Origin: JAAXQD01 sp032126435
GTDB taxonomy: Bacteria > Desulfobacterota > Desulfobacteria > Desulfobacterales > UBA11574
Length of the DNA stretch: 42,624 nucleotides
Reading direction: 5' to 3'
Assembly: GCA_032126435.1 (NCBI GenBank)
Contig: JAQBBE010000313.1
Span: forward strand, 1 to 42,624
Shown: piece by piece, positions 8,415 to 16,773 of the stretch
How the letters are laid out: each line of letters begins with the position of its first letter
Position numbering within the stretch: position 1 is the stretch's first letter
Translations under genes and position numbers: made by a program
Notes under the pieces: model-generated
Databases searched by the model: none
Seen by the model: only the letters and a program-made list of their open reading frames with translations
What the model was told of the DNA's origin: nothing

Positions 8415-8594
8415 GGTTCAGGGTTCAGGGTTGGAAAAACCTCAAACAGGTTGCGTCAATGTGATGCCGGCTTCATCGTGGTTTCAAAACCGTTCCACTC
8501 AATAGGTTATGGCAGGTATTTCGGATTTTGATTAATATTTTGGCCAGTTTCAATTGGTTGAAACCCTTGAACTTTGAACCCAGAACCTGGAACC
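8415..8594. repeat. GGTTCAGG-type short repeats in inverted orientation
   Basis: GGTTCAGGGTTCAGGGTT (8415-8432) faces a degenerate inverted counterpart at 8562-8594, made of CCTTGAACTTTGAACCC and AGAACCTGGAACC. Between them GTTTCAA TTGG TTGAAAC (8547-8564) forms a perfect 7-bp hairpin. The rest of the stretch 8274-8700 holds no gene I can support. The RBS AAAGGA of the next gene is at its right end. Confidence 0.45.
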
Positions 8595-8700
8595 GATCAG
8601 TTTAGGGTATGCGCTCGCCCTGATGAATCCCCGAAATTCAACTGTTCGAGCGGTTGCAATTTAAAATATCCGGACCAAAATCTTCAAAAAAGGATAAACT

Positions 8701-10431
8701 ATGACACATAAGATTGTTTTAAAGGACGCTTTCAAGCGCTTTACGCTGGACCAGGACAAAATAATTTCGCCTGAAGAAACGGTAAAACACTTTAAGGAGA
8801 AATTAAGAAAGGTGGATATGGACATCCTTGAATATACCGTAAGGATCGATAACGGAAGATTGGATATCCCGATTTATTTCAGCAGTTGCGGCAAGGATGC
8901 AGTGGAAATTATTGGAACGAAAAAACAGATGGGAAAAGGAGCCACCCCCCAGCAGGCTGAAGCCAGCGCTGTGATGGAGCTGGCAGAACGGTTTAGCTTC
9001 TTTAGTTTCTGCAAAGATTCTGAAAACTTTTTTGTTGAACAGTATTGTAATGTTACGGAAAACGCAATTCCGTTTGAGATGATCGCTCAATCTGTTCACG
9101 ATGATTCAGAAGATTTGGACCTGGCCCGAAAGATATTTGAAACCCTGCCTTTGAAATGGACAAAGGGGTTTAATTTAACCCGAAATCAAGAAGTCGTTAT
9201 TCCCTTTAACTGGTTTTTTACAATCAACGAATTCAATGGTCCATCTGCCGGCAATTGCGTTGAGGAAGCCCTTTCTCAGGGAATCTGTGAAATCGTGGAA
9301 AGGCATGTGTCTTCCATTATCAGTCAAAACCGGCTGAAAGTACCCGCAATTTCTTTAGATTCAGCGACAGATCCGATCGTTGTGGAAATGATACAAAAAT
9401 ACAGACGCGCCGGGGTTGAAGTATACCTTTCGGATTTTTCCCTGGACATGGGAATCCCTACCGTGGGTGCGCTGGCCTATGACCCGTCTACATTTCCGGA
9501 AAAAAGTGAAATTGTGTGGACAGCCGGAACTACACCTGATCCACAAAAGGCGTTAAGCCGTGCCCTTACAGAAGTGGCTCAACTTGCCGGAGATTTTAAT
9601 ACCGCCTCCAATTATGTGGCCAGCGGCCTTCCCAAATTCACGAAAATTGAGGATGCGGATTATATTATCAATCCTGACGTCAAAACAGATATTAAAAGCC
9701 TACCCCAACTTTCAAACGAAAATATCAAAGTTGAAGTGGAAAACTGCATATCTGCTTTGGCAAAAAAAGGGTTGGAAGTCATCGTCGTCAACACCATGCA
9801 CCCCCTCCTTGAAATACCGGCGTTCTATACCATAATACCGGGGGCACATTTTAGAGAGCGATCCCTTGGGACCAGTGTGGGGATGTTCTCGAGCAAAATT
9901 ATCACGGAAAACGAAACACCCGAAAATGCCATCAAAGAACTTAAACGGATCGAAAATATACTCAAGGGGAAATATTACGTCAAATTTTATCTCGGCTCAT
10001 GCCACCTCGCTCTCAATGACCCGGCAACAGCCTTCAGATATTTTACCCAGGCTTTGGAACTCGACCCGACAAAACAGGATATACCCAGCATCTATTCTTA
10101 CATGGGCGTCTGCTTAAATGAAATGGGGAAATACCGTGAAGCCCTCGCCGCATTAAAACAGGCTGAAAAGTATGACAAAGAAAGAACGGATATTTACAAC
10201 TTAATGGGGTTCAGCCATTTTAAACTCAAGGAACACGAAAGGGCCATCGCGTATTTCAAAAAAGTTCTACAGCTCGATCCGAGTTCGGCCATTGACTATG
10301 CGAATATTGCCTCAAATTACCGGGATATGGGACAAACAGAAAAAGCCATACAATATTATGAAACGGCATTGGCAATGGATCCATCAATAGACTTTGCAAG
10401 AGATAATTTGGTAAAGCTGCGGCGGAACTGA
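8701..10431 (+). CDS. YcaO-domain protein with C-terminal TPR repeats
   Basis: The N-terminal 410 residues form a YcaO domain, an ATP-using enzyme family that activates backbone amides (azoline or thioamide formation) and, in E. coli YcaO, assists RimO methylthiolation of ribosomal protein S12. ATP-site motifs are visible: S89-x3-E93-x2-E96-R97 (SAVMELAERF) and EEALSQGICEIVER (residues 188-201). About residues 424-565 are three to four tetratricopeptide repeats (for example LGSCHLALNDPATAFRYFTQ and IYNLMGFSHFKLKEHERA). E. coli YcaO has a similar length and a TPR-like C terminus, but the sequences are far apart. No precursor peptide, TfuA, dehydrogenase or rimO gene is adjacent, and no PxPxP tail is present. 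AAAGGA six nt before ATG sets the start. Substrate unknown. Confidence 0.9.
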   Translation: MTHKIVLKDAFKRFTLDQDKIISPEETVKHFKEKLRKVDMDILEYTVRIDNGRLDIPIYFSSCGKDAVEIIGTKKQMGKGATPQQAEASAVMELAERFSFFSFCKDSENFFVEQYCNVTENAIPFEMIAQSVHDDSEDLDLARKIFETLPLKWTKGFNLTRNQEVVIPFNWFFTINEFNGPSAGNCVEEALSQGICEIVERHVSSIISQNRLKVPAISLDSATDPIVVEMIQKYRRAGVEVYLSDFSLDMGIPTVGALAYDPSTFPEKSEIVWTAGTTPDPQKALSRALTEVAQLAGDFNTASNYVASGLPKFTKIEDADYIINPDVKTDIKSLPQLSNENIKVEVENCISALAKKGLEVIVVNTMHPLLEIPAFYTIIPGAHFRERSLGTSVGMFSSKIITENETPENAIKELKRIENILKGKYYVKFYLGSCHLALNDPATAFRYFTQALELDPTKQDIPSIYSYMGVCLNEMGKYREALAALKQAEKYDKERTDIYNLMGFSHFKLKEHERAIAYFKKVLQLDPSSAIDYANIASNYRDMGQTEKAIQYYETALAMDPSIDFARDNLVKLRRN

Positions 10432-10466
10432 TCCGATCATTTCTGAACTTAGGGGCTTCGCTCCAA

Positions 10467-10569
10467 TTGGAATAATGGAATGATGGGTTTAAAAAAAAAT
10501 ACTATTTAAAGAGGTTAGTTCCGCTCTTACGGCCAATATTCCAGCATTCCATTCTTCCATTCCGATGAT
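10467..10569. repeat. GGAATGATGG-type inverted repeat
   Basis: TTGGAATAATGGAATGATGG near 10467-10486 is matched in 16 of 19 positions by the reverse complement of the tract at 10531-10569, itself made of repeated TTCCA/CATTCC units. A stem of this size could separate the convergent YcaO and ParA genes, but it has no clean T tract, so it is not called as a terminator. Confidence 0.4.
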
Positions 10570-10639
10570 ATAAACAGATTGCCATAAAAGAATTTGTGAT
10601 TTCGTTAAGTTGTAGAATTTCCGAGACGTTTATTTAGGC

Positions 10640-11425
10640 TCAATTCGGCTTCAGCAACTCTTGTGCGAGACGGGTATAATCTTCTGAACCGAAGCTGCTC
10701 GGTCTGAAAAAAATTACAGGCTTGCCGGCTCCGGCACTTTCGGCAATGGTGGTATTCGTCCTTATTACCGTGTCGAAAAGCAAATCAGAATATCTTGAAT
10801 CATTTTTCAGTTTCTCCAAGATGCTATGACTGATTCGGGTCCGAGAGTCGAATAATGTCGCAACAACACCGATCACTCTAAGATCCGTGTTAATGTTTTC
10901 CCGGACGGCAAAAATGGTATCAAAAAGCTCATCCAGTGCTGAATAAGCATACGGATGCGTCTGACACGGCACAATAACCTCTTTGGCATAGGACAATACG
11001 TTGACCGTCAGCAGTGAAAGGCTGGGAGGTGTATCAAGAATTATAAAATCATATATGCCGTATAGGCTTTCAAGACCATCTTTTAACCTGTTTTCCCGTC
11101 CCACCTTATCAACAAGTTCAATCTCCGCACCGGCAAGATCCACATGAGACGGTATAAGATCGAGCCCATCCCATCCTGTCGGTACAATTACATCCGCCGA
11201 TTTAATCGATTGATGGTCTTTTATGAGATCATACACCGTCAACATACCTTCTTTAACATCGACGCCGAGTCCTCGTGTCGCATTAAACTGCGGGTCCATG
11301 TCCACGACAAGAACGGTTTTCCCTTCCTTGCACAAAGCCGCTGCAAGGTTAATGACGGTTACGGTTTTACCAACGCCGCCTTTTTCATTGGCCACAGCGA
11401 TGATTCTGGTCTGCTTATCACCCAT
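10640..11425 (-). CDS. Orphan ParA-family ATPase
   Basis: The 261-residue product is a ParA/MinD/Soj-type deviant Walker ATPase, of the kind that positions DNA or large protein assemblies on the nucleoid or membrane. The deviant Walker A motif is KGGVGKT (residues 15-21), switch II is VDMDPQFNATRGLG, and the Walker B/DTPP segment is IILDTPPSLSLLTVN. The start is the ATG giving MGDKQTRI, preceded by GGGGAGGT seven nt away; eight more codons upstream are open but lack such a site. No ParB or parS-like site was seen next to it. It follows the dynamin-like gene in the same direction with about 96 nt between, so the two may be cotranscribed. Chromosome partitioning is unlikely without ParB; a cargo-positioning role is inferred. 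Confidence 0.93.
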   Translation of the reverse strand: MGDKQTRIIAVANEKGGVGKTVTVINLAAALCKEGKTVLVVDMDPQFNATRGLGVDVKEGMLTVYDLIKDHQSIKSADVIVPTGWDGLDLIPSHVDLAGAEIELVDKVGRENRLKDGLESLYGIYDFIILDTPPSLSLLTVNVLSYAKEVIVPCQTHPYAYSALDELFDTIFAVRENINTDLRVIGVVATLFDSRTRISHSILEKLKNDSRYSDLLFDTVIRTNTTIAESAGAGKPVIFFRPSSFGSEDYTRLAQELLKPN

Positions 11426-11521
11426 AATTAATACCTCCCCTGTTGTCATCGGTTATTTGGTATTGCCCTAATTGAACGAACGTCGAGGACGCCCCAGATC
11501 AAAGGCATCACAGACAACTGT

Positions 11522-13783
11522 TTATACATCGGCCAATGCGAATGTCCTGATATTTTCGCATACTGTGTTTATCTTTTCCTCGATTTTTCCGGCAGCAACC
11601 GCCATCTCTTGAAGTGTTGTCGACGCCTGCTCCTTGTCAATCAGCTTGTCGTTTATCAGTTCAAGGGTATTTGAAAGATCTGCGGCATACACCTGAAAAC
11701 GATCGATCAGCGACTCATAAAGGCTGTTTGATACCGCCTCAACAATTTTATACATATATTGGAATTTGATGTTCTCTTGATAATCTTTGAAGAAAAAAGC
11801 CATCGATCTTTCTGTTTCACGTTTCATACGCAAAACACCCGCCTGCAGCGCGAGTATTCCTTCTTCATTTTCCCTTTCAATCGGTTTTTTTAATAATTTT
11901 TTAAAAAACTTAACAACTGTGTAAAAACCAAGACGCATCACAGCTTCGGTTTTTATTTTAGCCGTATAGCGCATGTATGCAACTGCCGCCGGAAGGGTTA
12001 ACCCTGTGATCGCTTTAATCGTATCGACGTCCGGAAGATCGATCCTTTTCGGGCTTTCATTAGAACGGATGATCCCAAAATTTTCCATCATGCCGTTATA
12101 GCCAACAATAGCATCCTGTACCATGGCATCGAATGGATCTGCGATGGACTCGAGATGTTCATGAATCCGTTTCTCTTTTTCTCTCATAAAACGGATAACT
12201 TCAGGATTTATTGTTTCGGTCATGTAAGTGTCGAGCGCTTGCTTGAATTCCTGAAACACCAGATAGAGGGTGTTCTGGAAACCAGAAGCTTTAAGATTTT
12301 CTTCATATTTTTGGTAAGATATTTTATAATCTCTAATAAATTCAATAATACCCTGCAATAGATCACCGGACCGGATATCAAAAAAACGTTCAATATCCGT
12401 TTTTAGATCACGGTTAACTTTTTTCGTGGAACCAGCCAGTGTATTTTTTATCACCGACTTGATCTGACTTATCCCTTCCTGATGCTTCTTTATCTTTTCA
12501 ACGATTTCATTGGCACTGTGGGCATCTCGTGTAAGCATGTTCTGATTGAAGTTTATCCAACGCTCCATTCCGGATGAAATTATACGAAGACGTTCAAGAT
12601 GATTTTTTAACAAAAGGGAATAACTTCCCCGGGTCAGCCTGCTGTAAAAAGATGATTCAAACCGCGCTGTTTCTGAGTCTGAAAAAGCGGTAAGTTCCGG
12701 TTCTTTTTCCCATTGTTCCAGTCTAAGCCGATCTTTTTGTGACGGATTCGCACGTTGAGCTTTGAACAGGTTAAACAGTGCGGAAAGGGAATAAATTTCC
12801 GGAGCTGGTTTGATCAATTCAAGTTCTTCTTTGACGTTTTTAATCAGAAAATTAAGATCATTTATCGATTCATGTTCACTGAAATCACAATTAATTACAA
12901 AAAGTATATTGTCTATAATCCCCATTTTTTTGATGATGGATAAAAATTTTATGTCCGCTTCGCGAAGTCCGGTTCTGCTGCTGACGACATATACAATAAG
13001 ATGCGTTAAGAGCAGATAATCCTGTATCATGGCAAGGTGAAGCGGGTTCGGGGAATCGCTGCCTTGACAATCCGCAATTTCGATATTGCTGTCGATATTT
13101 CCGGAGTCGATTTCCAGCTGAATATCTTTCAGATACACCGCCATGGACCCATCTCCCACGAAAGTCCAGTGCTCGGAAAATAGCTCGTTTTCGTATTGAC
13201 TTGTCAGTGTTTCAAGTGAAATCAAATCTTTTACCTTTTCGTATCCTTTAAGGTAGGATGTCAGAAGTATATTATTCACATTGCGGGCACCGTTGGAAAT
13301 CAGGTGTTCTGAATTCAGGGAGATGAGCGCCTTCTCAAGGTCCATCCGCTCTTTTTTTTGCCGGATGTCAAACCTGTAATTTTCATTGCGCCACTCTAAG
13401 GAGGGAAACAGAATCAACGCCTGCTCCATATCCGAGTTAATTTCATCCCAGGATTTGAACAGCAGTTTTGCTTTAAGCTTTTTTCCCTTGCGAACGCGTG
13501 TAACAATGGATGTTACAACGCCAGCCCCTCGCTTTAAGTATTCGCCTTTAAAAAGTGAATTTATAAATGTACTTTTACCGGATTTTATCGGGCCGACAAC
13601 CGCAACGCGAATAATCTCTCCGGACATCTGATTTTTAATGGCGTCACAAGTTTTCTGCCAGTCAGCAAACGTAGGGTCTGACGCTCCGATGATCGATCGG
13701 GCATCGGGGAAAAAACCAGAAATATCTTTATTTATCTGAAGAATATCTTCTTTAATTGAGTTGTATGTCGTCATTTTAACCAT
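11522..13783 (-). CDS. Dynamin-like GTPase
   Basis: The 753-residue product is a bacterial dynamin-family GTPase, large proteins that bind and remodel membranes. The G1 P-loop is GPIKSGKST (residues 64-72). Switch I is GVVTSIVT (88-95), the G3 site is DCQG (238-241) rather than DxPG, and the G4 position reads NCD (298-300) rather than NKxD. After the GTPase domain there are long helical stretches (coiled-coil-like, about 380-560). A hydrophobic/basic segment near residues 590-650 (LTLPAAVAYMRY, YTVVKFFKKLLKK) may be a membrane paddle. Another helical part closes the protein. A nearby ATG three codons downstream is an alternative start; neither has a strong RBS. A ParA gene follows. Tandem dynamin partners, common in this family, are absent. 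Confidence 0.88.
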   Translation of the reverse strand: MVKMTTYNSIKEDILQINKDISGFFPDARSIIGASDPTFADWQKTCDAIKNQMSGEIIRVAVVGPIKSGKSTFINSLFKGEYLKRGAGVVTSIVTRVRKGKKLKAKLLFKSWDEINSDMEQALILFPSLEWRNENYRFDIRQKKERMDLEKALISLNSEHLISNGARNVNNILLTSYLKGYEKVKDLISLETLTSQYENELFSEHWTFVGDGSMAVYLKDIQLEIDSGNIDSNIEIADCQGSDSPNPLHLAMIQDYLLLTHLIVYVVSSRTGLREADIKFLSIIKKMGIIDNILFVINCDFSEHESINDLNFLIKNVKEELELIKPAPEIYSLSALFNLFKAQRANPSQKDRLRLEQWEKEPELTAFSDSETARFESSFYSRLTRGSYSLLLKNHLERLRIISSGMERWINFNQNMLTRDAHSANEIVEKIKKHQEGISQIKSVIKNTLAGSTKKVNRDLKTDIERFFDIRSGDLLQGIIEFIRDYKISYQKYEENLKASGFQNTLYLVFQEFKQALDTYMTETINPEVIRFMREKEKRIHEHLESIADPFDAMVQDAIVGYNGMMENFGIIRSNESPKRIDLPDVDTIKAITGLTLPAAVAYMRYTAKIKTEAVMRLGFYTVVKFFKKLLKKPIERENEEGILALQAGVLRMKRETERSMAFFFKDYQENIKFQYMYKIVEAVSNSLYESLIDRFQVYAADLSNTLELINDKLIDKEQASTTLQEMAVAAGKIEEKINTVCENIRTFALADV

Positions 13784-14174
13784 AAATTTCTAATGTTGAC
13801 AGATTTTTAAAAATCTTTAATGGGTATCCATTTTAAAAAAATGCTTGGGTTGCGGACAAGGAATCATCTTTGCAAAACCTTCAATTTTTTAGAATAGAAA
13901 ATATTAACACCCCATCCAGGCATTCATGATTCCGTTGGCCGTTAAATTCAAGGCATAATGCGTAGCGGCGCTTTTTTATTACAATGTATTAAATTAATTG
14001 TCAAAGTGATTTCCCTTGATCGCCTTTGGGAAAAAAATATCGTATTCCGTATTCAGCATTTCACGGTTCTCCAGAAATACACGTGTTCGGAACACCGGTG
14101 ATCGGATGGACTCCCTTTTTCTGCAAATCGAAATGTTTCATTTTTTGCCTTATGGACATAATGGGTTGTAAGAT
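13784..14174. promoter_or_regulatory. Upstream region of the dynamin-like gene, with palindrome
   Basis: No gene is supported here. On the minus strand TTGTCC (13854-13859) and TAAAAT (13830-13835) are 18 nt apart, a plausible but weak promoter. Between it and the start codon lies a perfect 16-nt palindrome, AGATTTTTAAAAATCT (13801-13816), close to the predicted transcript start, where a repressor could bind. On the plus strand TTGCCT (14145-14150) and TAAGAT (14169-14174), 18 nt apart, could serve the small cysteine protein. Confidence 0.35.
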
Positions 14175-14271
14175 ATGAAAATTTATGATATTAATGATTT
14201 CAATCGTTTTATTATGCAATCAAAGACCGTTTTTAAGACGGAAACCAATAGATGAAGGGAAAATTTGATCC

Positions 14272-14415
14272 ATGTCAGAAAAACATCCTGAATGCCCCCT
14301 ATATAATCCCTTAAATTGCAAAGAATATTACAATCCCAAACTCTGTGCATTTGTAAGGAAAGACAAAGTTTGTCTTAAAAAAAAGAAACCGAAAAAGAAA
14401 CCAAAATCGAAATAA
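14272..14415 (+). CDS. Small four-cysteine protein with a lysine-rich tail
   Basis: This is a 47-residue reading frame, MSEKHPECPLYNPLNCKEYY onward. Four cysteines are evenly spaced (Cys8, Cys16, Cys25, Cys34), followed by a tail of about 13 residues that is mostly lysine and proline. Even cysteine spacing with Pro/Tyr/Asn between suggests a small metal-binding or nucleic-acid-associated protein, but I recognise no family. AAGGGAAAA lies about 10-13 nt before the ATG and the codons are ordinary. It stands alone between the dynamin-like gene (divergent) and the YqgE/AlgH gene (convergent). It could be a chance frame, but the composition argues against that. Confidence 0.65.
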   Translation: MSEKHPECPLYNPLNCKEYYNPKLCAFVRKDKVCLKKKKPKKKPKSK

Positions 14416-14519
14416 TATCTTATCGCAGTGTTAAGAAAAACGGTATTTGATGCGGAATAAAAAGGGGGAAACGGCTGGTATAAACATTTGTTAACATTTT
14501 TTTTAATACCTAAGATATA

Positions 14520-15089
14520 TTATGCATGACCGGATGTGCTCAAAAGCAAGGCCGGATCTACACCGATCTTATTTAAAGATTCTTCCCAGCGTATTTCAAT
14601 CGGCATATCAAATATAATTTCTTCAAAAATAGGAGATGTCAGCCAGGCATCTTCTTTTATTTCCGACTCCAGCTGCCCGGGTCCCCAGCCGGCACACCCA
14701 AGGGCAATAATAAATGATTTGGGGCCTCTATCCATGGCAAGCGATTCCAGAATATCTCTGGTATTGCTTATGGCAAGCCTCGGGGTAATCATACGACACC
14801 CCTCCCAAGCAAATGGGGGTCCGTGGAGTACAAAGATCTCACCCATATGAACCGGTCCTCCAATGTGAATGGGAATGGATTCCGCGCTAGATGCAGACTC
14901 CATTTTAAGCTCATTAAAAATATCCTTTCCAGACAAGGTAGGATGAACTCTGTTTACAACAATACCCAAAGCCCCTGCCGGAGCATATTCGCAAATACAG
15001 GTAACGGTCTGGTAAAAATTCTGATCCAGCAGCGAAGGCATGGCCATGAGAAACTGACCTTTAAAAGTATCCGGTGAATTATTTTCCAT
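14520..15089 (-). CDS. YqgE/AlgH family protein
   Basis: The 189-residue product belongs to the YqgE/AlgH family (UPF0301, DUF179), small soluble proteins widespread in proteobacteria with no agreed biochemical role. Typical blocks are visible: FKGQFLMAMPSLLDQNFYQT at the N terminus, ALGIVVNR in the middle, HIGGPV and then the closing region around CAGWGPGQLESEI. The start is the ATG giving MENNSPD, with GGAGG seven nt upstream; 14 more open codons upstream lack a ribosome binding site. It is transcribed away from the glycerate kinase gene, with a candidate promoter at 15233-15261 and a GC-rich leader of about 140 nt containing GGCGG/CCGCC pairings. Confidence 0.94.
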   Translation of the reverse strand: MENNSPDTFKGQFLMAMPSLLDQNFYQTVTCICEYAPAGALGIVVNRVHPTLSGKDIFNELKMESASSAESIPIHIGGPVHMGEIFVLHGPPFAWEGCRMITPRLAISNTRDILESLAMDRGPKSFIIALGCAGWGPGQLESEIKEDAWLTSPIFEEIIFDMPIEIRWEESLNKIGVDPALLLSTSGHA

Positions 15090-15232
15090 ATTTTGCCTCC
15101 AAAGAGACGTCTTCGACGTATTGGGAATCACCTTTTTTTAGGGGCGGTATACTGACCCGCCACCTCGCGAGTGTGCGCCAAGTGAGTGCGCTGAAGCAAG
15201 TGTTGTATAACGATGCGATGCTTTTTTGTTAA

Positions 15233-15261
15233 GGAATACGTTTATCTCCGGTTTTTGTCAA
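15233..15261 (-). promoter_or_regulatory. Candidate promoter of the YqgE/AlgH gene
   Basis: On the minus strand a consensus TTGACA (15256-15261) is 17 nt from TATTCC (15233-15238), which keeps only the first three -10 bases. The spacing is ideal and the orientation is right. The leader is about 140 nt. Confidence 0.45.
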
Positions 15262-15286
15262 GAATACAAACGCAAGCAGTTTCTTT

Positions 15287-15315
15287 TTGACAGTTGGAAC
15301 TGTTCAACATATAAT
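15287..15315 (+). promoter_or_regulatory. Perfect consensus sigma-70 promoter, glycerate kinase
   Basis: TTGACA (15287-15292), a 17-nt spacer and TATAAT (15310-15315) match the sigma-70 consensus at every base. The predicted transcript start is near 15322, 60 nt before the gene. The spacer contains GTTG and CAAC at its ends (15293-15308), a partial dyad that could be an operator. Confidence 0.8.
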
Positions 15316-15381
15316 TTTTACAATATTTGATCCATATTAAGATATTTCTCTAAGTGAACATACCGGCGATAACGAGCACTT

Positions 15382-16725
15382 ATGGGTATTCATTCAAAAA
15401 GTATCTCCGCAATGAAAAAGGATGCAGCTGAAATTTTTTACAAAGGCTTACAAGCTGTTGAGCCTGGAGCTGCCATCAAGCGATGCTGCAAGCTTGACGG
15501 TGAATCCCTTTTGGTTGGAAATCGGACATATCACCTCCCTCAATATAAAAATTTGTATGTGATCGGCGCAGGAAAAGCCACGGCTCCGATGGCGGCAGCT
15601 TTAGAGGATATTCTTGAGGAGAGGATTTCAGAAGGCATCATCACCGTAAAATATGATCATCTTGCCGACCTTCAACGAATCAATCTTGTAGAAGCCGGTC
15701 ATCCTTTACCTGACCCAAACGGAGAAAATGGGGCAAATGCCATACTGAATCTTGCGAAAAAATCAGGAAAGGACGACCTGATATTGTGCCTTTTTTCAGG
15801 CGGGGGGTCGGCCCTGCTCCCACTTCCTTTCAACGGCATTACCCTAAAGGATAAACAGGACACCATCAAAGTGTTGCTTTCCTGTGGCGCCACCATTCAT
15901 GAAATAAATACCCTGCGAAAGCATACTTCAAAAATAAAGGGCGGCAGGCTTGCACGAGCGGCATATCCTGCCACTATTATTTCCCTAATACTTTCAGACG
16001 TGGTGGGAGATGACCTTGATATCATCGCATCAGGTCCGACGGTGCCGGATTCAAGCTCGTTTGCCGATTGCATGGAAATTTTAAAACGACACCACATCAA
16101 AGACAAAATACCCGAAAGCATCTTAAATCATATTGAATCCGGAATTTCCGGTAAAATATCAGAAACGCCGAAACCTGGCGACCCTGCTTTTAAAAGAACG
16201 CAAAATCTGATTATCGCCAGCAACATTGAATCCCTAATGGCTGCCAAAGAAAAAGCCGAACGCTTGGAATACAACGTCATTCTACTGTCCTCAATGATTG
16301 TCGGTGAAACTCGATATGCTGCACAAATCCACGGCGCCATCGCCAAGGAAATCATTAAAACCGGGAACCCGATATCTCCACCCGCCTGTATTCTTTCCGG
16401 TGGGGAAACAACCGTAACCATTTCAGGAAATGGTTTGGGTGGACGGAATCAGGAGTTTGCTCTATCAACAGCCATTGATATTTCGGGTCACAAAAATGTT
16501 GTCGTTCTCAGCGGAGGCACGGATGGTACTGACGGGCCTACTGATGCGGCCGGGGCTTTTTCTGATACCTATACGTTGGAGCGGGCTAAAGAGATGGGGT
16601 TGGATCCGTATCATTTCCTTGCAAACAATGACGCGTATCATTTTTTTGAAAAACTCGACGACCTTTTAATAACGGGCCCCACCAATACCAATGTAATGGA
16701 TCTAAGAATTTTACTTGTTGCCTGA
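15382..16725 (+). CDS. Glycerate 2-kinase (GckA/MOFRL family)
   Basis: The 447-residue product is a class II glycerate kinase of the GckA/TtuD (DUF4147 plus MOFRL) family, which phosphorylates glycerate to 2-phosphoglycerate and feeds it into lower glycolysis. Signature stretches are IGAGKATAPMAAALED, LFSGGGSALLPLP, ILSDVVGDDLDIIASGPTVPD, LSGGETTVTISGNGLGGRNQE and GGTDGTDGPTDAAGA. Domain order is the N-terminal nucleotide/substrate domain (to about residue 250) and then the MOFRL domain. Length fits the family. The RBS before the first ATG is weak (GAG seven nt away), so a start 10 codons later is possible. No glyoxylate or serine-cycle gene is adjacent. Confidence 0.95.
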   Translation: MGIHSKSISAMKKDAAEIFYKGLQAVEPGAAIKRCCKLDGESLLVGNRTYHLPQYKNLYVIGAGKATAPMAAALEDILEERISEGIITVKYDHLADLQRINLVEAGHPLPDPNGENGANAILNLAKKSGKDDLILCLFSGGGSALLPLPFNGITLKDKQDTIKVLLSCGATIHEINTLRKHTSKIKGGRLARAAYPATIISLILSDVVGDDLDIIASGPTVPDSSSFADCMEILKRHHIKDKIPESILNHIESGISGKISETPKPGDPAFKRTQNLIIASNIESLMAAKEKAERLEYNVILLSSMIVGETRYAAQIHGAIAKEIIKTGNPISPPACILSGGETTVTISGNGLGGRNQEFALSTAIDISGHKNVVVLSGGTDGTDGPTDAAGAFSDTYTLERAKEMGLDPYHFLANNDAYHFFEKLDDLLITGPTNTNVMDLRILLVA

Positions 16726-16773
16726 TTCAACCTTTGTGGATGGCACCGTTCAGTCGAGCTAAAATAACGTTCC

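Noticed and set aside
8415..8594. CRISPR-like array from repeated GGTTCAGG units
   Set aside because: Repeats are short, unequal and without regular spacers; no cas gene is near.
14175..14255. 26-codon frame just before the small cysteine protein
   Set aside because: Too short to support, weak ribosome binding site, and a candidate promoter ends at 14174, which would start transcription inside it.
8701..14415. Recently acquired mobile island
   Set aside because: No integrase, transposase, flanking direct repeat or clear composition change; tRNA-Ala nearby is intact with its own terminator.
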